Part shown: positions 11,493-18,801 of the stretch, in pieces
Position numbering within the stretch: position 1 is the stretch's first letter
Layout: the number at the start of each line of letters is the position of its first letter
Assembly (NCBI GenBank): GCA_023395555.1
Contig: JAEWYQ010000082.1
Location: forward strand, 1-64,000
Origin: Bacillota bacterium
GTDB lineage: Bacteria > Bacillota > Clostridia > Lachnospirales > Lachnospiraceae
Length of the DNA stretch: 64,000 nt
Direction of reading: 5' to 3'
The notes under the pieces: generated by a model
The model's input: the letters and a program-made list of their open reading frames with translations, nothing else
Database searches by the model: none
Told to the model about the DNA's origin: nothing
Position numbers and translations under genes: made by a program

Positions 11493-11541
11493 ACGGCATC
11501 TCCTCGTCTGATAAATGAATTCCTATTTGGTTACCCTTTTC

Positions 11542-12465
11542 TCATGTACCAACCTTATGCAGCAGCTTTTGAATTAAAAGATTACATAAAATCATCAGAA
11601 AAAAGAGTATTACCGCTATGGCGCTGGCACGGCCCATTTCTAATCTGATGAGACCATAGTCATTCAAATGATTAACAATCGTATGAGACGCATAATTGGG
11701 ACTAGGGAAACCTACCAGGCTGTCAGCCACACCTCCGACAGATAATGCACCCGTAATGGACATAACCGCACCAAACAGCAGCTGAGGCTTCATATTGGGC
11801 AGGGTAATAAACCATAACTCCTGCCACCTGTTTCTGATGCCATCGATGGCAGCCGCTTCATATTGTGCTTCATCAACTCCTTTAATACCGGCTACAAAGG
11901 AAAGAAAACCTACTCCTAAACTCATCCACAGGGAAACAATAATAACAATTGGCAGTATGGTAGCTGACTCTGACAGCCAGAGGACTGCCTCATCAATAAT
12001 TCCTAATTTCAGCAAAATACCATTTAAATAACCGTTGGCATCATTGGAAAAGATCAATCCAAAGATGATAACCACATTACCTGCCATGGAAGGTGCATAG
12101 AAAATAACCGTCAAAATAGTGCCCAGCCAATGAGGTAATTCATTTATCATCCATGCCAATAAAAAGGAAAGGATATACCCTAACGGGCCGACAAATACTG
12201 CAATAATAAATGTATTTTGAATTGCTTTAATGAAAATCGTGTCCTTTAAAAACAGCTTGCTGTAATTGGCTAAACCTATAAAATCAGCTTTTTCTAATAC
12301 ATTATAATTAGTAAAGCTATAAAAGATCGCCTGCAGCACCGGGTAAACTGAAAAAATCAGAAAAAATATAAGGAAAGGAGCCATCATGACATATAATACC
12401 CGGTATCTTTTCATTTCTTTTAAGCTGAGCTCCAGATATTGCCTTCTTTTTAGTTTTTCTTTCAT
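11542..12465 (-). CDS. Sugar ABC transporter permease, MalF type
   Basis: Membrane permease with the MalF-like opening helix (residues about 25-45, APFLIFFLIFSVYPVLQAIF) and the coupling loop YEAAAIDGIRNRWQELWFIT. The frame extends to 12552 and would overlap the preceding gene by 68 bases. The ATG at 12465 is preceded by AAGGAGAG about 10 bases upstream and gives a normal N-terminus, so it was chosen. It lies 19 bases downstream of the 999-residue binding protein, which is presumably its substrate-delivery partner. Confidence 0.87.
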   Translation of the reverse strand: MKEKLKRRQYLELSLKEMKRYRVLYVMMAPFLIFFLIFSVYPVLQAIFYSFTNYNVLEKADFIGLANYSKLFLKDTIFIKAIQNTFIIAVFVGPLGYILSFLLAWMINELPHWLGTILTVIFYAPSMAGNVVIIFGLIFSNDANGYLNGILLKLGIIDEAVLWLSESATILPIVIIVSLWMSLGVGFLSFVAGIKGVDEAQYEAAAIDGIRNRWQELWFITLPNMKPQLLFGAVMSITGALSVGGVADSLVGFPSPNYASHTIVNHLNDYGLIRLEMGRASAIAVILFFLMILCNLLIQKLLHKVGT

Positions 12466-12484
12466 CTTGCCGCTTCTCTCCTTT

Positions 12485-15484
12485 CTATGGTTCCAGATCA
12501 AATTCTTCACGTTTATTTTTAATTTCTTCATTGATATACCGAATCTGTGCATATAAGGTGTCTACTGCATTTAACTTCTTATCAATGACCGCCAGGAAGG
12601 CATTTTCCACACTTCTTCCTGTAATATATCCGCCGGGTATCTGGGGTGTCCCGCGAAGCCAGGATAAGGTCTCTTCGATTGTTTCTTCATATCCCAGCTC
12701 TTGATTCAGCTCTTTTAATGCTTCAATATTAGCAATAGGATAATTTGCCGCATCACCCAGCAGCGCTTTCAATTCTGTCGCGTATTGTAATTGTACTTCT
12801 TTGGAGGTCCACCATTTCAAAAATTCCCATGATTCATCCGCCGAATCATTCTCCTTGATTTTTGTTTTCAGCATCATTGCGGAGCCCACCATACAGGCAG
12901 TAGAGCGATTCGTGGTTCCATCCCCGGCCATGGTGCCTGGTAATGGAGCGATGGACCATGCGCCGTCAATTTCAGGCGCCGCCGCATTAATTGAGTTAAT
13001 ATAAGAATAATCTTCAATAATGACAGGAACTTCACCGGTACGGAATCTGGTAACCACACTCATGGTCAGATCAAACCCTTCTTTTGTATAATATTCTGTC
13101 CATTTCTTAAAGGTCAGAAGGGAATCCAGACTGTCCAAATTGGTAGATTTTCCATCTTCCCTATATAATGCCTGCCCATTCTGGTACAGCATGGATAAAA
13201 AGATACTATTTACAGGCTTAGAAACCGTTGAGCTATACCCGCCTAACACAGTATGTCCCGTGGTCATAAAATAGATATCCATATTTTCAGCTTGCAGAAA
13301 TGGGATCAACGCCGATAATTCTTCCCATGTATCAGGAATACTAAGCCCCATTTTATCTAATATGTCCTTACGATAATAAAGAACGGGAAAGGACATCAGA
13401 TCCGGAAGTCCATAATATCCCCCCTGATATTCAAGATATTCCATGGCTCCGGCTGCAAATCGATCCTTCACTTCTTCAAAATCCGGGAAGCCGGATAAAT
13501 CATAAGCCGCATTACGATAAGCAAAGTTGGAAGGCATGGTATAATTTAATTGAATTGCAACATCCGGACCATTCCCTGTTAAGGATGCCGGCATAACGGT
13601 TTCCGCACTGACCATTTTTAACTCAACACCAAAGTCTTTACCGGCAAAGGCATTGTTCACCAGCCTTTGTGCAATATCATACTGATCTCTCGTAGCTGCC
13701 ATCCACACTTCGATTACCTTTTCCTTTTGACCTGAATCTGCCAGCTCAATGGTATAATCATTGGTAAAGGAACCAATAAACGCTTTTGTTTTATGTACTA
13801 ACTGCTGAAAGATATTGCCCTCTGGCTTTGGAAGATCATAACCTTCGCCGCAGACTAATAAATAATCGATGGTCAATGGCTGCCGTCCCAATGCTAGCAT
13901 CCATTCACTGATGGCTGTAATATTGTCATTATAATTCTTCAATTCCCGGGATATCCGGTCAGGCTTCCTGATTATTTTTTCCAATAAGAGAAGCATTTTA
14001 GATATTTCTCTGGTTTTTGTGCTGCTTTCTATGGTATCTCCCAAGGACTCCATCACTTTGGTTAAGCGATGGTACTCTACTAATAAGATATTCTCCATGT
14101 CAGGTATTAAGGATACGATATCATAGTCTCGATAATCATCCGGATCGCTTCCCATGACAGCTACCAGCCTTCGATATAAGGCATTAAAATTTTTTACTGC
14201 TTCTACGGTTTCTGTCACCACATAGGACAAATCCCCCAGGGAAACCGTCATGGTAAGCAGATTATCCCCTTCTTCAAGATAAAAATAATAAGCTCCCTGC
14301 TGATCACCGAAATATTCTATTTGAAACTTTGAGTCATAGTAAAATTTTAGTTCTGCCGCTTCCGAAAATGGAATCGCTCCATTTACTTTTAATTCGCGTA
14401 AGGAGTAGAAATCCCGATTCTCTGTTTGCATAAAACGGGCTGCAATACGGTATAATCCGCTTTGTTCCGCTTTTACTTTCCAGCTGATACTAAGCCCTGC
14501 ATCAGACCAGGCACTTCCGCCTATTGTATTTAAGACAATGTTACTGGAATGATATGGAACAGTTAAGGGTGAAGAGCGGTCATTTTCAGGCAGCAATATC
14601 CCATTGGATTTGTAATAGGTATCTTCTCCTTGTATACAAATAGCTCCGCCGGTTATATCAGTATCACTAATTCTTTTCGCTCCATTGTTCTCCCAATGAT
14701 TGAGATAAGTGGTATAACCAGGAATATCACTCACCGGAATTAGCTTAATATATGAAATTTCTAACGTTGATTTCACGGATTCCAGCGTTAAAATATTATT
14801 TCCTTTTTTAAGATAATATTGAAAAGGACCACTGACTGATTTATCTGCACTTTCTAACTTCATTGAGGTCCATTCCGGATTTTGAATTTGGCCGGGTGTC
14901 GCTTGATTCTTTTTCACATTCATTAAAAAATCCTTATTGCTGTCTACCCACATTCGTTGAAAAGTAAGTCCTTCTGACTCTTGAAAAGGCAGTTCTCCAT
15001 TAATATACAAATTACGTATAATTGCAGTATTACTGTCAGCCGTAGGATAATATCCTACTTCGATGTGATACATCCCACTTTCCTTCACGTCAATATGATA
15101 ACTTATACTTCCGATGCTTCCTGTCGCTACACTGCCATCCTCTTGATCAGACCGTTCTTTTAATGAACTTTCGTAATAATCCTTGCCCATTACTAAGATT
15201 TCATCTCCGGGGGTTGGATCTTGCAGTCCAGTTTCTTTCATGCGGGACAAATATTCCCCATAGGATGGGATATCGCCTTCCTCCTCAACCAGATGATACT
15301 CCCTGGACAAAATAGAGGCCCGTACCGATTGATTATTTTTCTTATTATGATAGGATAAGGCAGTCACACTGCTTAACAGCAGAATAATTACGATGAAAAA
15401 TACAATTATTTTCCTCTTTTTCTTTTGCTGCAGTTTCTCTTTATTCGTCATCGGCTTTGAATTCTGAATTTGCTTGTTTTTCAT
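12485..15484 (-). CDS. Giant membrane-tethered solute-binding protein with two carbohydrate-binding-like domains
   Basis: A 999-residue extracellular protein anchored by one N-terminal helix (about residues 25-45), with no lipobox. Two similar beta-sandwich segments follow, around residues 105-255 and 310-425. Both show the pattern of a bound-ligand jelly roll (SGMYHIEVGYYPTADSN and SGLYRIAARFMQTENRD, each followed by an NG-x-(L/I)PF motif). A helical linker covers about 430-570. The C-terminal ~390 residues are a family 1 sugar-binding protein domain (GPDVAIQL, YYGLPDLMSFPVLYYRKDIL, WEFLKWWTS). GGAGAT lies 7 bases before the ATG. It probably captures long or branched glycans at the surface and hands them to the permeases at 10599-12465. 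Confidence 0.88.
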   Translation of the reverse strand: MKNKQIQNSKPMTNKEKLQQKKKRKIIVFFIVIILLLSSVTALSYHNKKNNQSVRASILSREYHLVEEEGDIPSYGEYLSRMKETGLQDPTPGDEILVMGKDYYESSLKERSDQEDGSVATGSIGSISYHIDVKESGMYHIEVGYYPTADSNTAIIRNLYINGELPFQESEGLTFQRMWVDSNKDFLMNVKKNQATPGQIQNPEWTSMKLESADKSVSGPFQYYLKKGNNILTLESVKSTLEISYIKLIPVSDIPGYTTYLNHWENNGAKRISDTDITGGAICIQGEDTYYKSNGILLPENDRSSPLTVPYHSSNIVLNTIGGSAWSDAGLSISWKVKAEQSGLYRIAARFMQTENRDFYSLRELKVNGAIPFSEAAELKFYYDSKFQIEYFGDQQGAYYFYLEEGDNLLTMTVSLGDLSYVVTETVEAVKNFNALYRRLVAVMGSDPDDYRDYDIVSLIPDMENILLVEYHRLTKVMESLGDTIESSTKTREISKMLLLLEKIIRKPDRISRELKNYNDNITAISEWMLALGRQPLTIDYLLVCGEGYDLPKPEGNIFQQLVHKTKAFIGSFTNDYTIELADSGQKEKVIEVWMAATRDQYDIAQRLVNNAFAGKDFGVELKMVSAETVMPASLTGNGPDVAIQLNYTMPSNFAYRNAAYDLSGFPDFEEVKDRFAAGAMEYLEYQGGYYGLPDLMSFPVLYYRKDILDKMGLSIPDTWEELSALIPFLQAENMDIYFMTTGHTVLGGYSSTVSKPVNSIFLSMLYQNGQALYREDGKSTNLDSLDSLLTFKKWTEYYTKEGFDLTMSVVTRFRTGEVPVIIEDYSYINSINAAAPEIDGAWSIAPLPGTMAGDGTTNRSTACMVGSAMMLKTKIKENDSADESWEFLKWWTSKEVQLQYATELKALLGDAANYPIANIEALKELNQELGYEETIEETLSWLRGTPQIPGGYITGRSVENAFLAVIDKKLNAVDTLYAQIRYINEEIKNKREEFDLEP

Positions 15485-15511
15485 AATTTAATCTCCATCT
15501 TATATTATTTG

Positions 15512-15548
15512 ATGATGAAAGCGCAGCACCTTTTGACGCTTTCATCAT
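15512..15548 (-). promoter_or_regulatory. Hairpin with shared 12-base loop sequence, upstream of the 999-residue gene
   Basis: A perfect 12-bp stem (ATGATGAAAGCG / CGCTTTCATCAT) encloses a 13-base loop. The loop holds AGCACCTTTTGA (15525-15536, plus strand), which is also found in the hairpin at 40905-40939. Both hairpins sit about 40 bases before the start codon of the gene that follows a binding-protein gene. It may control translation or stability of the downstream message. Confidence 0.55.
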
Positions 15549-15591
15549 TTGATATATCAGAATTCCAATCACGTAACCTGTTACACTTTGC

Positions 15592-15634
15592 TTGATATTG
15601 TGGGGGAGCTAAGGATGCTCCCCCACAATATCAA
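15592..15634 (-). terminator. Strong 18-bp stem-loop after the binding-protein gene, not followed by a T-run
   Basis: Arms 15592-15609 and 15617-15634 are perfectly complementary (18 bp, 7-base loop), starting 7 bases after the stop codon of the solute-binding lipoprotein. On the transcribed strand no poly-U follows. It is more likely a 3'-end stabiliser or processing point that keeps the binding-protein message abundant than a full terminator; partial termination cannot be excluded. Confidence 0.7.
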
Positions 15635-15641
15635 ACAATAA

Positions 15642-17150
15642 TTATTTTACTAATCCGACTTCCTGCAATGATGCCTGAGCTTCATTATAATAAGAAGCTA
15701 AGGTAGAACGGGCATCCGTATTCTCCATATAGATATCCTGGAACGGTCTCCATACCTTCATAAGACCTGCACTGTCTAAGGACCAGCCTAAGTCAGCCTT
15801 ATATCTTCCATGTGCCCAGTCATATAATTCGATATCCTGTTCTGTATAGAAGCTCCTTGGCTCACCAAACTCTGCACCAATGTTTGTTTGCACTCCGCTT
15901 TGTTCATCCAGATATGCCTGATGCATCCATTCCTTGCCATCATCAGAAATTGCATATTGATAATCCTGGGCAATTAAAGCCAATACCTCACCTGGAATTC
16001 CGGTTTTATCAACAGCCGCCTTTACAACCGCATCCATGCCCCAATAAGCACCTGCTACCCTATAGTTATCGCTTAAGGTTGTGTAATCCCCTGTACAAGT
16101 TACATTAGAACCCCATGGCCAAAAAACGATACCATATTCAAATCCTAAACCGCCCAATTGCCATGGTTCTGCTCTTTTAAGTACAATTCTCTCATCATCC
16201 ACTGCATATGCAATATCATTCTCAGTAACTTTTCCTTCTGCGTCTCTGATCAGATAAGAAGGGAACGCAATACCGGAATCCATTAATTCACGATAGAATT
16301 CCGCAGCTTCAATCAACGCTTCGTCCATGTATCCAATCTTACCGTCCGAATTAAAAATATAACTGCCATTTGCAGCCGCAGCCATTACGCCCCAATGGAA
16401 CGGATATTGACCTATTGCGTATTTACCGTCCGGTAATTTAGATTGTAATTCCGCTAAGTAAGCTTTCGCATTTTCATAATCCCATTTCCCTTCCATAAAC
16501 ATATCCGTAGGGGTCTTTTCCATGCCAAGTTCTTTCAAATAGTTTCTATCATATACTAAGGTCCAGGCATCACCGATATTTTCATATGCCACACCGTATA
16601 CTCTGCCTTTCCAGGATGCCACATCAGTATAAATAGAACCCACTTGTAATAAATCCAGGTAGTCAGTTAAATCAAACAGGATATCATTTAAGTAAGAGGT
16701 TACCATGCTCTCCGGGTTTAAATTGATAATATGAGCCGCCGGATCACCTGCTGCAATAGATGCGATTAAGATATCATCATCATTATACCCGTCATAACCT
16801 TCCATTTGAGCTAATTCTAATTTGATATTGTACTTTTCTTCTACAAATGTCTTCGCCTCTACACGAACGATATCATCCGTGCTATCAACGTTATTCCATG
16901 CAGATCCAAATACTTTAACTGTTACCCCGCCAAAATCATAGGTTACTTCCTCTGGTTCCGGTGTTACTTCTTCTGCGGTATCTTCCTCCTCATCCTTCTC
17001 CGGGACAGTTGTTGGTGTAGGATCAGGATCAGCTTGCCCTGCGGTATCCTTAATATTATCCTTGCCGGCATCCTTACCGCATCCTGCCAATGACAGTACT
17101 AACACAAGTGCTAATACCATAGCTAAAATTTGTTTCATTTTTCTTTTCAT
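15642..17150 (-). CDS. Sugar-binding lipoprotein of an ABC importer
   Basis: A 502-residue extracellular solute-binding protein. The signal ends in LAGC with the lipidated cysteine at residue 24. An acidic, Thr/Pro/Glu-rich spacer (about 25-70) follows, then the binding domain (VKVFGSAWNNVDSTDDIVRV onward). GGAGGT precedes the ATG by 5 bases. It is flanked by hairpins on both sides (17180-17201 and 15592-15634), a layout that usually raises the level of a binding-protein message relative to its permeases. It probably serves one of the two permease pairs in the operon; the ligand cannot be told from sequence. Confidence 0.9.
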   Translation of the reverse strand: MKRKMKQILAMVLALVLVLSLAGCGKDAGKDNIKDTAGQADPDPTPTTVPEKDEEEDTAEEVTPEPEEVTYDFGGVTVKVFGSAWNNVDSTDDIVRVEAKTFVEEKYNIKLELAQMEGYDGYNDDDILIASIAAGDPAAHIINLNPESMVTSYLNDILFDLTDYLDLLQVGSIYTDVASWKGRVYGVAYENIGDAWTLVYDRNYLKELGMEKTPTDMFMEGKWDYENAKAYLAELQSKLPDGKYAIGQYPFHWGVMAAAANGSYIFNSDGKIGYMDEALIEAAEFYRELMDSGIAFPSYLIRDAEGKVTENDIAYAVDDERIVLKRAEPWQLGGLGFEYGIVFWPWGSNVTCTGDYTTLSDNYRVAGAYWGMDAVVKAAVDKTGIPGEVLALIAQDYQYAISDDGKEWMHQAYLDEQSGVQTNIGAEFGEPRSFYTEQDIELYDWAHGRYKADLGWSLDSAGLMKVWRPFQDIYMENTDARSTLASYYNEAQASLQEVGLVK

Positions 17151-17179
17151 AACTTACCTCCTTTTATTTTACCTTTATG

Positions 17180-17201
17180 AATAAACAGCGAACTGTTTAT
17201 T
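17180..17201 (-). promoter_or_regulatory. UUCG-tetraloop hairpin in the 5' region of the binding-protein gene
   Basis: Nine-base-pair stem AATAAACAG / CTGTTTATT closed by TTCG when read on the minus strand, about 30 bases before the start codon at 17150. UUCG loops make very stable hairpins; here it probably protects the 5' end of a processed binding-protein transcript. No T-run follows, so it is unlikely to be a terminator. Confidence 0.6.
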
Positions 17202-17231
17202 TTCCACTTCATCCGGCTTATCTCCTGCCTG

Positions 17232-18122
17232 CTATTTCTCTGCTGCAGCTTCCGGCAGAATGATAATTTCACCTTCCCGATAATCAATTCTTACCCGGTT
17301 TCCGGTGATTTTAGCAGCTCCTAGCATATCCTTTGGCAATTGAACCCTTCCCGCCTTATCCAGAATTGAATATTCTTCCTTCTCGGCAATATCCTTCATC
17401 TGTTCCATCTCCGACGGATGTATTACCTTATTCAATAGTTCACTGCTGATCTTTCCGTCTCTAATGGCTGCAACACGGTTCACCTTGCTTGCAAGCTTCA
17501 TATCATGGGTTACAATAATGATTGTTGTTCCAAATACCTGATTAATCTCTTTTAAAACGGAAAAAATATAATCTGATGTCTTTAAATCCACTGCACCCGT
17601 TGGCTCATCTGCCAATAATAATTTAGGGTTATTTGCTAAGGCAACCGCAATTGCAACCCTTTGCTGTTCCCCTCCTGATAACATAAGGGGGTATTCATTT
17701 TTCTTGTGTTCTAATCCCATTAATTTTAGAAGCTCAAGAGCTCTTCTTTGTTTTACCTGATTATTTTCAAACATCATAGGCAGCTGGACATTCTGAAGTG
17801 CCGTCAGATAAGAGATCAGGTTTCTTCCGTTGCTCTGCCAGACAAAGCCTACGGTACGCCTTTTATAATCGATAACTTCCTTTTTATTCAAGCGGAATAA
17901 ATCCTTGCCGTCCACATATAGCTTTCCTGCGGTGGGCCGGTCTAAGGCTCCAATCATATTTAAGAAAGTTGATTTTCCGCTTCCGCTGTTTCCGATAATT
18001 GCCATCACTTCTTTTTCTTCAATGGCAATATCCAGCCCCTGGAGAGCCATTACTTCTGTCTCGAAGGTTTTATAAATTTTAACCAAATTATCACATAGTA
18101 CCATTGGATTACCAGCTTCCAA
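17232..18122 (-). CDS. LolD/MacB-type ABC ATPase with C-terminal AbrB-like domain
   Basis: Cytoplasmic ATPase of an FtsX-type (type VII, mechanotransmission) ABC system. Walker A is GNSGSGKST (about residues 42-50), the signature is LSGGEQQR, Walker B is LLLADEPTGAVD and the H-loop is VTHD. After the ATPase core, about 65 extra residues end in SILDKAGRVQLPKDML and VRIDYREGEIIILP. This is the swapped-hairpin pattern of SpoVT/AbrB DNA-binding or oligomerisation domains. The TTG start at 18122 has GGTGAG 5 bases upstream and overlaps the previous gene by 14 bases; an ATG at 18104 is an alternative. It works with 18109-18789 and the permease 18802-21609. Confidence 0.85.
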   Translation of the reverse strand: MEAGNPMVLCDNLVKIYKTFETEVMALQGLDIAIEEKEVMAIIGNSGSGKSTFLNMIGALDRPTAGKLYVDGKDLFRLNKKEVIDYKRRTVGFVWQSNGRNLISYLTALQNVQLPMMFENNQVKQRRALELLKLMGLEHKKNEYPLMLSGGEQQRVAIAVALANNPKLLLADEPTGAVDLKTSDYIFSVLKEINQVFGTTIIIVTHDMKLASKVNRVAAIRDGKISSELLNKVIHPSEMEQMKDIAEKEEYSILDKAGRVQLPKDMLGAAKITGNRVRIDYREGEIIILPEAAAEK

Positions 18123-18789
18123 CTATCTCACCATCTTCCAATTCATAGCCTTTATCCCCCAGTTCCATGATCCCGGGATCATGGGTTGTCATCACGACTG
18201 TTAAATTTTCACTTCTTACAATATTCTTCAGCATTTTTATCACCTGCAGACCCGTATTCGTATCAAGGGCTCCGGTTGGTTCATCCGCAAACACAATACT
18301 TGGCCTATGAACAATGGATCTGGCTATTCCAACCCGCTGCTGTTCGCCGCCCGACATCTGTTCAGGCATATGGTACATTCTCCTCTCAAGACCAACCATC
18401 TTAAGGCATTCTATTACACGTTCCCTGCGATCACCCTTGTAATCGGATAAACGAAGTGCAAACTCTACATTCTCATAAGCAGTCATCATGGGAATTAAAG
18501 CTATGGATTGAAAAACAAATCCCATTTTATTTCTTCTTAATAGGGCCCTTTTACTATCATCCCAATTTCCGATATTTTCTCCCTGGAATAAAATCTCTCC
18601 CTTTGTCGGCATATCCAGTGCACCGATTAAATTTAACAAAGTAGTTTTTCCTGATCCGGAGCGGCCCTTTAGGATCGTTAATTGCCTTTGCTGAATTGTA
18701 ATATCTATCTTTTTCAGCGCCGGAAACAGGGTGCTATCAGACAACGGAAAATCTCTTCCCACCTCTTTTGTTGATATAATAGGTTCCAT
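18109..18789 (-). CDS. LolD/MacB-type ABC ATPase
   Basis: A second ATPase of the FtsX-type system, about 226 residues. Walker A is GRSGSGKTT, the signature is MSGGEQQR, Walker B is IVFADEPTGALD and the H-loop is TTHD. AGGAG lies 9 bases before the ATG at 18789; a TTG at 18792 is also possible. It lies 12 bases after the FtsX-like permease gene and overlaps the next ATPase gene, so the two ATPases may form a heterodimer on one 935-residue permease. Confidence 0.9.
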   Translation of the reverse strand: MEPIISTKEVGRDFPLSDSTLFPALKKIDITIQQRQLTILKGRSGSGKTTLLNLIGALDMPTKGEILFQGENIGNWDDSKRALLRRNKMGFVFQSIALIPMMTAYENVEFALRLSDYKGDRRERVIECLKMVGLERRMYHMPEQMSGGEQQRVGIARSIVHRPSIVFADEPTGALDTNTGLQVIKMLKNIVRSENLTVVMTTHDPGIMELGDKGYELEDGEIVGSW

Positions 18790-18801
18790 CAAATTCTTCT
18801 C

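Noticed and set aside
15512..15548. Catabolite-response element reading of the GAAAGCG...CGCTTTC palindrome
   Set aside because: The arms are separated by a 13-base loop, while a CcpA site needs a compact 14-base palindrome around CG; an RNA hairpin explains it better.
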